From JBOFFC01 sp051648405 (GTDB lineage: Bacteria; Planctomycetota; Planctomycetia; Pirellulales; Lacipirellulaceae): a DNA stretch of 16,619 nt. Under the pieces are notes generated by a model. The model worked only from the letters and a program-made list of their open reading frames with translations, ran no database searches and was not told where the DNA came from. The stretch is taken from NCBI GenBank assembly GCA_051648405.1, contig JBOFFC010000021.1, forward strand, positions 1 through 16,619, given 5' to 3'. The position numbers and the translations under genes were made by a program. This document shows, piece by piece, positions 7,222 through 14,300 of this stretch (its first letter is position 1; each line of letters begins with the position of its first letter).

Positions 7222-7776
7222 ATGGCCTCCGAAGTCTCTCCGCTCGTGACGATGTACCGCTTCACGGTGATGACCGGGACGCTCGTCGTTGGGTCGATGG
7301 CCGCGTACCGCTACGGACCGCCGGCCGATCAGTTGGCGGACATCATCGACAGCGTCGCCTCGCGGGCGTTCGAGCTGGCGGGTGACGAGCCGCCGGCCGA
7401 CGCGGCGCAGCTGTCGGCGGTGGCCGCGGGGGCGCCTTTGGTTGTCGATCCGTTCGCCCAAGACGCGTTGATCGCAGTCACCTCCGAGCCGACCCCCCCG
7501 TCGTTCGTTACCCCCGCCTCGGCCGAGCTGCCAATCGCCGCCGGCGGAGACCCGGCCGCGTCCGACGGCGCCGTGGCGTCGCTCGAAGCGCTCGGCGCGA
7601 CGCGTGTCGTCGTGACCCCTTGGGGCACTTCCGGCCTCGCTTACCGCGTCCACGCCGAGACCCCCGCGCCGACGCACGACGGGATGACCCAGCAGTTCGA
7701 CGCGATCGGCGAGACCACCGCGGCCGCCGCGGCCGAGGTCGCGTCGCAGATGGAGCAGGCCCGTGTGGTCCGGTAG
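7222..7776 (+). CDS. Conserved-looking membrane-anchored protein of unknown function
   Basis: I do not recognise a named family. The 184-residue protein starts at ATG 7222 with AGGAG ten bases upstream (7207-7211). An N-terminal hydrophobic stretch (about residues 14-30, TVMTGTLVVGSMAAY) is a single membrane segment or uncleaved signal anchor. A Pro/Ala/Asp-rich, probably disordered middle (about 55-115) follows, and then a compact C-terminal part (about 118-184) with LGATRVVVTPWGTSGLAYRV, a phenylalanine-alanine-isoleucine helix (FDAIGETTA) and a final amphipathic helix. This C-terminal layout suggests a small folded extracytoplasmic or cytoplasmic domain. GC-rich third codon positions fit a real gene. 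scpB follows on the same strand. An alternative start is Met11 (7252). A role in chromosome segregation would be pure guesswork. Confidence 0.75.
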   Translation: MASEVSPLVTMYRFTVMTGTLVVGSMAAYRYGPPADQLADIIDSVASRAFELAGDEPPADAAQLSAVAAGAPLVVDPFAQDALIAVTSEPTPPSFVTPASAELPIAAGGDPAASDGAVASLEALGATRVVVTPWGTSGLAYRVHAETPAPTHDGMTQQFDAIGETTAAAAAEVASQMEQARVVR

Positions 7777-7824
7777 GCCCGAGCGCTTCGGTAGGCCCGT
7801 GTGCGTCGGTGGGCCCGAGCGGTC
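7753..7824 (+). repeat. 18-base tandem repeat spanning the stop of the 7222-7776 gene
   Basis: Three clear units at 7771-7788, 7789-7806 and 7807-7824 share the core CGGTRGGCCCG, and a weaker fourth unit precedes them at 7753-7770. The TAG stop of the upstream gene (7774-7776) lies inside the first clear unit. The period is an exact multiple of three, so array growth or loss upstream of the stop would not shift the frame. It also lies just before scpB and could affect its translation. Confidence 0.75.
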
Positions 7825-7834
7825 GAGAGCCGCG

Positions 7835-8560
7835 GTGGGGGGCTCGTTGCCAGCACGGCTGGGGAGCGTCGCCGCACGCTACGCGGCGGCCAACGCGACA
7901 GGATGTCGCGTCGGGCGTCGTTCGGCGGTTGCGCTTTTGGCGGCGATCACCCCCGGATCGCCGCAACCGTTGGGGGTCGAGATCGACATCGGCCCGCTGG
8001 CGCGGGTCGAAACGGCGCTCTGGGGGGCGACACAGCCCCTCTCGGCGCGGCGGCTCGCCCGGCTCGCCCAAGTCGCGGGAGCGAGCGAAGCCGAAGCGCT
8101 CGTCGCCGGGCTCCGCGAGCGGCTCGCCGCTCGGCGCAGCGCGCTCGACGTGGCGTTCGTGGCGGGGGGTTATCGCCTGGTCACGCGCCCGGCGCTCGCG
8201 CCGTGGATCGCGCGGCGCTTGGGTGAGGTCGAGGGGCCTGCAATTAGCGGGCCAGCGCTCGAAACGCTCGCCGTCGTCGCCTACCGACAACCGGCCCTCC
8301 GCGCCGAGGTCGAGGCGATCCGGGGGGTCGGTTGTGGCGAGCTGCTCCGGCAGTTGCTGGAGGCCGAGATTTTGCGTATCGTCGGCCGCTCGGGAGAGCT
8401 AGGAAAACCTCTCCTTTACGGCACGACAGACCGGTTCCTTGAACTGTTCGGTTTGGGTAGTCTCGAAGATCTCCCACCGGTGGGTGAAGACGCCGCGGCG
8501 GACGGGCCGACAAAAGCAATCGCACTCCGACCGATTGCAACGACCCGATCCGTCGCCTAA
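7835..8560 (+). CDS. scpB: Segregation and condensation protein B
   Basis: ScpB pairs with the kleisin ScpA and SMC to form the bacterial condensin. It consists of two winged-helix domains, both visible. The first runs from about residue 52 (ARVETALWGATQPLSARRLA ... GGYRLVTRPALAPW). The second is ISGPALETLAVVAYRQPALR, EVEAIRGV, LLYGTTDRFLELFGL, closing with LGSLEDLP, the most recognisable ScpB block. The short C-terminal extension is not conserved. Start is uncertain: the frame is open to GTG 7763, but codons before about 7825 lie in the 18-base repeat; GTG 7835 has a weak GAGAG five bases upstream and gives 241 residues; TTG 7970 would give about 196, close to a minimal ScpB. No scpA is in the window, whereas scpA and scpB are often adjacent. 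Product is firm, start is not. Confidence 0.9.
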   Translation: MGGSLPARLGSVAARYAAANATGCRVGRRSAVALLAAITPGSPQPLGVEIDIGPLARVETALWGATQPLSARRLARLAQVAGASEAEALVAGLRERLAARRSALDVAFVAGGYRLVTRPALAPWIARRLGEVEGPAISGPALETLAVVAYRQPALRAEVEAIRGVGCGELLRQLLEAEILRIVGRSGELGKPLLYGTTDRFLELFGLGSLEDLPPVGEDAAADGPTKAIALRPIATTRSVA

Positions 8561-8662
8561 AGACTCGGTAGCTACGCGATCGTGCTTCGCTCGACGGGTG
8601 AAGCCTCCTTCATTGTGACCCCGCACTTCGACGGACCGTTCCCGCCCTTCGAGACCAGGACC

Positions 8663-9076
8663 ATGACGACGACCAAGGCCCCCGAGGCCGCCTCCGACCC
8701 GTACCTGTTCCCCCGGCGCGGCATCGACGCCCCCGCGTGGTTGGCTGCGCTCGCGCAGTACGACGACCTGCGCGACGAGGAGCTCTTCGGCGACGAAGAG
8801 GAGGAAGAGGAAGAGGACGTCGACGACGAGGACGACGACTTCGAAGACGATGACGATGACGATGACGACGAAGAGGATGACGAAGAGGATGACGACGACG
8901 TCGAGGACGACGACGAAGAAGAGTTTGAAGACGACGACGAGGAGTGGGAAGAAGTCGACGACGAAGACGACGACGAGGTCGATGACGACGAAGAAGAGGA
9001 GTTCGAAGACGACGACGAAGACGACGACGACCTCGAGGACGACGACGAAGAAGAGTCGGAAGACGAAGACGAGTGA
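8663..9076 (+). CDS. Small protein with a long poly-Asp/Glu C-terminal tail
   Basis: No known family recognised. From ATG 8663 it has 137 residues. Residues 1-43 are an ordinary N-terminus with YLFPRRGIDAPAWLAALAQY, a likely short helical segment ending in DDLRDEELFG. Residues 44-137 are acidic: 84 of 94 are Asp or Glu by my count, with no basic residue. The ten exceptions are spaced: V53/F60, V80/F88, V106/F114 and L124/S132 form pairs seven or eight apart, and W95 and V98 lie between. A 24-base exact DNA repeat at 8901-8924 and 9033-9056 shows internal duplication. Both GAC/GAT and GAA/GAG codons are used, so it is not a simple triplet run. An ATG 27 codons upstream (8582) is possible but its extra residues do not look coding. 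A strong terminator follows. Candidate roles (ion binding, nucleic-acid mimicry, chaperone-like tail) are guesses. Confidence 0.8.
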   Translation: MTTTKAPEAASDPYLFPRRGIDAPAWLAALAQYDDLRDEELFGDEEEEEEEDVDDEDDDFEDDDDDDDDEEDDEEDDDDVEDDDEEEFEDDDEEWEEVDDEDDDEVDDDEEEEFEDDDEDDDDLEDDDEEESEDEDE

Positions 9077-9121
9077 TTAGCGACCCGTCGGGGTCGTGCC
9101 GACGAGCTCACAAAGACCCAC

Positions 9122-9167
9122 CAAGACGCGGAGACCCCCACCGGGCCTCCGCGTCTTGTCTTTTCTT
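9122..9167 (+). terminator. Strong intrinsic terminator after the acidic-protein gene
   Basis: CAAGACGCGGAG (9122-9133) and CTCCGCGTCTTG (9147-9158) form a perfect 12-bp stem around a 13-base loop, followed by TCTTTTCTT. It ends the plus-strand group 46 bases after the stop at 9076. On the minus strand the T-tract is poor, so it mainly serves the plus strand. Confidence 0.88.
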
Positions 9168-9214
9168 GCGATCTCCGACGTGCTTGCTCGGGGCGTGTAC
9201 CCGGGCCGCCCCCT

Positions 9215-9228
9215 CCCCCTGAAGGGGG
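9215..9228. repeat. Short GC hairpin in the convergent gap
   Basis: CCCCC-TGAA-GGGGG can fold as a five-pair hairpin with a tetraloop. It lies between convergent genes and has no T-tract. It may be a dispersed intergenic repeat or an RNA-stabilising 3' hairpin for the minus-strand gene ending at 9274. Confidence 0.35.
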
Positions 9229-9253
9229 TGGAGAGTCTACGCGCGACGCCCCC

Positions 9254-9268
9254 ACTTCAAAGTGAAGT
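9254..9268 (-). repeat. Inverted repeat just past the DUF1343 stop
   Basis: ACTTCA and TGAAGT are perfect 6-base arms around three bases, starting six bases beyond the minus-strand stop at 9274-9276. No T-run follows on the minus strand, so it is at most a weak terminator or 3'-end stabiliser. Confidence 0.4.
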
Positions 9269-9273
9269 CCGAG

Positions 9274-10512
9274 TCACTCGGCGTAGAGCAGCACCGCCGC
9301 GCGGCGACGGCGGAAGTCGTCGAGCCCCTCGCGCGCCAGGCGCGAGAGCTCTGCCGCGCTCGCCCCCTCGACGAGCGCTCGCTGAACGCGGTCGCTCACC
9401 AGCAGGCGCGGGTAGTTCTCGACCCGCCAGTCGTCGGGGTAGAGCCGCCGCAGCGTCGCCGCGATCGCCAGCCCTAGGTCCACGGCGTGCAGCCCCGCGG
9501 GGTCCGTGACGGTCACATCGACGCCGCCGCAACGCTCGCCGGCGTGGGTGCTGCTGCGCGGCGTGAAGTAGCGGGGAGTGAAACGCACGCCGCGCAGGCC
9601 GAGCTCGCGTAGCCCGGCGGCCAGCTCGGCCGCGTTGATCCAGGGCGCCCCCAGAACCTCAAACGGCGTGTCGGTCCCGCGCCCGACCGAAACGTTCGTC
9701 GTCTCGAGCAGGCCGATCCCCGCGTAGACGATCGCCTGCGTCAGCCGCCGCATGTTCGGCGAGGGGTCGATCCACACGAGGCCCGTGGCGTCGTAGAGGT
9801 CGTCGCGCCGCCAACCCTCGCACGCCACGACGGTGAGCTTCACCCCCAGCGGCTTGCCGCCCGGCCCCTCGGCTGCGAACAGCCGCGCAAGCTCGCCGAC
9901 GGTCATGCCGTGCCGCAGCGGCAGCGCGTGGCAGGCGACGAACGACTCGTCGTCCCCCCACTCGTCGGGCGGCAACACCGAGGTCCCGTCGCGCATCGGC
10001 CCTTCGACCGCAAGTCCGCCGATCGGGTTCGGCCGGTCGAGCACGACGAACTCGATCCCCGCCTCGGCCGCGGCCTTCATCGCCAGCTTCATCGTCGAGA
10101 CGTACGTGTAGAACCGGCAGCCGACGTCCTGGACGTCGAACACCAGCGCGTCGAGGTCGGCGAGTTGCTCGGGGGTCGGCTTGCGGCGCGGGCCGTAGAG
10201 ACTCGTGACCGGCAACCCCGTGGGCTTGTCGATGCCGTCGTCGATGATCGCCTGGTCGAGCTCGCCGCGGACGCCGTGCTCGGGCCCGAACAGCCGCACC
10301 ACCTGGACCCCCGGCGCCGAAAAAAGCACGTCGGCCGTCGGCACGCCGGCGGAGTTGACCCCCGTGTGGTTGGTGATCAGGCCGATGCGCTTGCCCACAA
10401 GCGGCTTGAAGCCGTCGCGAGCGAGGGCGTCGATGCCCAAGGTGACGGGGCCGGCCGCGAGGGCGGCGGAGGTGAGGAGCAGCACTGCGAGCAGCGACGA
10501 GAACAGACGCAT
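9274..10512 (-). CDS. Secreted exo-beta-N-acetylmuramidase NamZ-like (DUF1343, GH171)
   Basis: The DUF1343 family includes Bacillus NamZ (YbbC), which removes non-reducing-end N-acetylmuramic acid from peptidoglycan fragments; this is family knowledge. The 412-residue protein starts at ATG 10512 with a signal peptide (MRLFSSLLAVLLLTSAALAA, cleavage near 20). Landmarks: GLITNHTG (44-51), RLFGPEHGVRG (73-83), SLYG (104-107), FDVQDVGCRFYTY (125-137), LDRPNPIGG (158-166), RHGMTVGEL (200-208), WIDPSPNM (247-254) and ETTNVSVGRGTDTPFEVLGAP (about 270-290). The length is normal and the conserved acidic and His residues are in place. A longer frame to a TTG at 10551 is rejected because it would put residues before the signal peptide. 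It lies 41 bases after a toxin-antitoxin pair. The substrate in this organism is inferred, and a lipoprotein Cys is not seen. Confidence 0.92.
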   Translation of the reverse strand: MRLFSSLLAVLLLTSAALAAGPVTLGIDALARDGFKPLVGKRIGLITNHTGVNSAGVPTADVLFSAPGVQVVRLFGPEHGVRGELDQAIIDDGIDKPTGLPVTSLYGPRRKPTPEQLADLDALVFDVQDVGCRFYTYVSTMKLAMKAAAEAGIEFVVLDRPNPIGGLAVEGPMRDGTSVLPPDEWGDDESFVACHALPLRHGMTVGELARLFAAEGPGGKPLGVKLTVVACEGWRRDDLYDATGLVWIDPSPNMRRLTQAIVYAGIGLLETTNVSVGRGTDTPFEVLGAPWINAAELAAGLRELGLRGVRFTPRYFTPRSSTHAGERCGGVDVTVTDPAGLHAVDLGLAIAATLRRLYPDDWRVENYPRLLVSDRVQRALVEGASAAELSRLAREGLDDFRRRRAAVLLYAE

Positions 10513-10553
10513 CGTGACCACCGTTGAAAAGAGCGGCGCCGAAATCGGCAAGC

Positions 10554-10853
10554 CTAGTGGGTCGCCGGTTCGACCGTCAGCTTCAGGTTCATCGCCTTTG
10601 CCACAGCGACCAGAGTCGACAGCCGCGGGTTGCCCTTGGCGGACAGGGCTCGGTAAAGGCTCTCGCGTTGCACGCCCGCCAACGCGGCGACGTTTGCGAT
10701 CCCTTTCGCTTCCGCCACGTGACGAAGCCCCATCAGCAGAACGCGTGGGTCGTCGGTCTCGTCGAGCGAAGCCTGGAGGTACTCGGCCGCGAAAACAGGG
10801 TCGTCACGAAGGGCGCGGACGATCGCCTCGTGGTGGGGGATGCTCGTGTTCAT
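10554..10853 (-). CDS. Antitoxin of HI1420/HigA-like type, helix-turn-helix
   Basis: This 99-residue protein matches the 'addiction module antidote' family found downstream of HI1419-like toxins. The N-terminal part (1-40, EAIVRALRDDPVFAAEYLQA and DPRVLLMGLRHVAEAKG) is the typical lead-in. The Cro/CI-like helix-turn-helix runs from about 42 to 90, with recognition helix GVQRESLYRAL (60-70) followed by NPRLSTLVAVAKAMNLKL. Its ATG overlaps the toxin stop by four bases, so it is translationally coupled and lies second, as is usual in this subfamily. It should bind the toxin and, through the HTH, the palindrome upstream of the toxin gene. The gene ends 41 bases before namZ on the same strand, so readthrough into namZ is possible. 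Confidence 0.9.
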   Translation of the reverse strand: MNTSIPHHEAIVRALRDDPVFAAEYLQASLDETDDPRVLLMGLRHVAEAKGIANVAALAGVQRESLYRALSAKGNPRLSTLVAVAKAMNLKLTVEPATH

Positions 10854-11182
10854 GGCTCTCGTGACCTCGCCTGATAGTCGTGCCAGTAATCAATCGCCCG
10901 ACGGATGTCCGTTGACTGCGTCCGCTTGTCGCCGCCGCACAAGAGCAGGACAACGCGTTCGCCCGAGCGGCCGAAGTACACCCGATAGCCAGGCCCGAAA
11001 TCGACGCGCAGCTCCGACACGCCGTCGCGCAACGCTTTGCAATCGCCGAAGTTCCCGAATGTGAGTCGGTTGATTCGGACCGCCACCCGGGCCGCCGCGC
11101 GTCGGTCGCGGAGCTCCGCGAGCCACTCGCCGAAGATGTCTCTGCCGTCCTCCGTAACGTAGTGCCGCACTTCAACCGTCAT
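10850..11182 (-). CDS. Toxin of RelE/HigB superfamily (HI1419-like)
   Basis: The 110-residue protein fits the Gp49-like/HI1419 'addiction module killer' family, a RelE-fold group whose members mostly cut mRNA at the ribosome. Seen: VRINRLTFGNFGDCKALRDG (about 35-54), GVSELRVDFGPGYRVYF (54-70), VVLLLCGGDKRTQ (77-89) and the C-terminal helix DIRRAIDYWHDYQ. GDKRTQ is the strongly conserved late-strand motif of the family. Length is normal and the frame is intact, so the toxin is probably functional. The ATG at 11182 has no good Shine-Dalgarno, and a probable -10 hexamer ends only four bases before it, which suggests a leaderless or nearly leaderless message. The palindrome at 11189-11206 overlaps the promoter. 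mRNA cleavage is inferred from the family. Confidence 0.9.
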   Translation of the reverse strand: MTVEVRHYVTEDGRDIFGEWLAELRDRRAAARVAVRINRLTFGNFGDCKALRDGVSELRVDFGPGYRVYFGRSGERVVLLLCGGDKRTQSTDIRRAIDYWHDYQARSREP

Positions 11183-11186
11183 CGCA

Positions 11187-11206
11187 ATTGTAACCTAAAA
11201 GTTACA
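11187..11206 (-). promoter_or_regulatory. Promoter and operator of the toxin-antitoxin pair
   Basis: TGTAAC (11189-11194) and GTTACA (11201-11206) are perfect inverted arms around CTAAAA. On the minus strand the proximal arm overlaps TACAAT (11192-11187), a good -10 element. Binding of the antitoxin HTH here would block RNA polymerase, the usual autoregulation of such modules. No clear -35 is seen. Confidence 0.6.
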
Positions 11207-11319
11207 GACAGGCGGGGTCATGGCTTTTTCGTCGAGGATTTCCGCCTCGCCCCCCGACCACCGTCGCCGCGACGCGCGTCCCGCTGATCGTCGTCGGGTC
11301 TCCAGAACGTCGCGTGTCG

Positions 11320-14300
11320 CTATTCGCCTAGCGACCCCACCCCGTCCAGCACCGCGGCAATCGCCGCCGCTCCTTCGCCGGTCATCATCGTGAAGTGGTC
11401 GCCGGGGACGTGGTGAACTCGCGCGTCGAGGCCGCAGAGGGCGCGCCACGCTTCGTCGTGCCGGTCGTGGCCGGGGACCCCCTGGCGCTCGAGCGCGCCG
11501 AGGACCGACGGCACGAAGAACTCGGCCCGCGCGCGCAGGCCGGCCGGCTTGTACTCGCCCGACGCGCGCACGAGTCCCTCGCCGACCGCCACCAGGCGGC
11601 GGACGTACGCCTCGTCGATGTCGGGGCCGAAGAACCCGGCGCGCTTCACGTGGGCGAGCGCGAAGCCGAACCGCTCGTCTTCGGGGAGCGCCGCCAGCCG
11701 GTCGGCGGGGATCTCGAGCGCGAGGCCCGAGAACTTACCGGCGAACGCGACGATCTCGGCCAGGAAGCCGGCGTGGTCGGTGAGGTCGACCGCCGTGTAG
11801 GCGTCTGGGGTCGGGGGGTCGAACAGCGCGAGGGTCGCGACCCGATTGCCGTCGCGCTCCAAACGCTCGGCGACGGCGACCGCCGTGACGCCGCCGGTCG
11901 ACCAGCCAGCGAGGTGGTACGGGCCCCGCGGCTGGCGCCCGCGGATTGCGGCCGTGTAGTCCGACACGAGCCCGTCGATCGACTCGTGCGGCGGCGCGTC
12001 TCCGTCGAGGCCCCGCGAGCGCAGCGCCACGAACCCCCGGGGCGAGTCGATCCGCTGGGCGAGCGGCAGGTAGCACGTCACGTCCCCCCCCAGGGGCGGG
12101 AAGAAGTAGACCGCCGCGAGCCCGTCGGCGTCACTCTTCGCGGGGCGGATGGTCACCAGTGGGGACCAATCGGCGGGGGTCGGTTCTCCGTCGCGCGAGC
12201 CCAGGGGATCGTCGCCGATCGCTGCCGCGGCTGCGGCCGCGAGCGTCTGGACGCTCGGCCCTTCGAGCAGCGTCGCCATCGGCAGCAAGAAAGCGAGCTT
12301 CGCTTCGAGGTTGTTCTTGAGCTCGAGCGCCATCAACGAGTCGAGCCCTAGCGCCGCGAGCGGCTGCGTGGGGTCGAGCTTCTGCGGCTCGACGCCGATC
12401 ACCCGCGCGAGCTCGTCGCGGACGAACGATTCGAGCGCCGCGGCGCGCTCGTCGGGCGGGAGGGCGAGGACCCGCGCGCGGAGCTCAGCATCGACGCGGC
12501 TGGCGGGGGCCGTCTCGCCCCCCTCGCCGAGGACGCGGCCCAGCAGCGGCGGCCGGCGGCCCCCCATCAGGCGCCCCATGGCGTCCCACTGCGCGTCGAA
12601 CACGGCGACTTGCGCCGGCGTCTCGTCCGGGCGATCGAGGAGGTCGCCGAGCAGCGCCAGGGCCGCCGTCGGATCGAGCGGCGAGATCCCCTTCGCGCGG
12701 ACCGCGTCGGCGGTGGCGCCGGCCGCCATCCCCCCCCCGGCCCACGGACCCCAGTTGATCGTGAGCGCCGCGAGGCCCAGCGAGCGCCGGTGGTGCGCCA
12801 GCGCGTCGAGCGCGTGGTTGGCGGCGGCGTAGTTCGCCTGGCCAGGGGACCCGAGCGTCGCCGCGACGCTCGAAAACAGGACGAACCGCTCCACCCCGGC
12901 GAGCGGGCCCGACCGGTCCTGCGTCAGCGTGTGGAGGTTCCACGCGCCAACCGTCTTCGGGTCGAGTACGCGCCGCAGGCGCTCGGGTGAGAGGTCGGTC
13001 AGCAAGCCGTCGTCGAGCACGCCAGCCGCGTGAACGACCCCCGTGATCCGCGGGAAGTCGCTCGGGAGCGCCGCGAGGCCGGCGGCGAGCGATGTGGCGT
13101 CGGTCACGTCGGCCGCGACCGTCGCGACGCGGGCGCCGCGCGCTTCGAGGTCGCGGAGCTCGTTGCTCAGCGCGGCGTCCGGGGCTCGGCGCGAGACGAG
13201 CACGACCCCCTTCGCCCCCCGCTCGACGAGCCAACCCGCCAAGCGCCGACCGAGCGCCCCGAGGCCCCCCGTCACGAGCCACGCTTCGGGCGCCGCGCGC
13301 TCGGTCGTGGCCTGCGGCGCTGACTCTCGGACCGCGACGACGACTTTGCCCGTGTTCTGCCGCTGCGCCATGTAGCGGAACGCCTGCGCGGTAGCCGAGA
13401 GGGGGAACTCGGTGATCGGCAGCGGGGCGTACGCGCCCGACGCGACGTGCCCGAGCACCTCGGCCCACAACGCGCGGACGTAGTCGGGGCGCTGCCGCAG
13501 GACGCGGTCGAGGTCGATCGCGTGGTACGACAGGTTGTCCTGGAACGGCGCCAGGCCGAGCTTGCGGTCCTGATAGATGTCGATCTTGCCGATCTCGCAG
13601 AAGCGGCCGTAGGGGGCGAGCGCGGCGAGACTAACGGTGATCGCGTCGCCGGGGAGCGAGTTGAGGACCACATCGACCCCCACCCCGCCGGTGAAGTCGC
13701 GCGCCTGGCGAGCGAATTCGAGCGACCGCGAGTCCATCACGCACGCCACCCCCAGTTCGCGGAGGTAGGCGCGCTTCGAATCGCTGCCTGCGGTGGCGAG
13801 CACCGTCGCCCCACAGCGCCGCGCCACCTCGATCGCCGCCAGCCCCACCCCCCCCGCCCCGGCGTGGACGAGCACCGTCTCGCCCGGCGACAGGCCCGCG
13901 AGGCGGACCAGCACGTGGTGCGCCGTCATGTAGGCGATCGGGAGCGCGGCAGCTTGCGCGTGCGCGAGTCCGGCCGGCTTGGCGGCCAGCATGTACGCCG
14001 GCGTGACCGCGTGCGACGCGAACGCGTAGGGAACGACGCCGACCACCTCGTCGCCGCGGGAGAACTCGCTCACGCCCGCGCCGACGGCCGTCACCACCCC
14101 CGAGGCCTCGATCCCCAGCGGGACGACCGTGTCGCGCACCCCCGGGTAGAGGCCGAGCGCCTTGAGCACGTCGCTGAAGTTCAGCCCCGCCGCGTGGACC
14201 TCGAGCGCAACCTCGCCCGGTCCGACGGCCGGCGCGGCGGTCGGGGCGTAGCGCAGCGCAGCGATCGAGTTCCCCCTGCCGAGGCGCAGTTGGAACGGGG

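Noticed and set aside
5691..7385. 564-codon plus-strand frame over the dnaA leader and the cysteine desulfurase gene
   Set aside because: Antisense shadow of a well-defined enzyme; no recognisable domain in the translation.
7753..7824. CRISPR-like array
   Set aside because: The 18-base units are directly adjacent with no unique spacers; it is a simple tandem repeat.
8572..9255. Poly-serine protein on the minus strand
   Set aside because: The Ser run is the reverse complement of the GAC/GAT/GAA/GAG codons of the acidic protein; the acidic frame has the plausible N-terminus, start and terminator.
11225..11260. Possible terminator after the synthase gene (CGAGG/CCTCG stem near a T-run)
   Set aside because: The T-run is on the wrong side for minus-strand transcription and the stem has only five pairs.
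11195..11449. 84-codon Arg-rich minus-strand frame at the end of the synthase gene
   Set aside because: Overlaps the thioesterase end in another frame and has random-GC composition.
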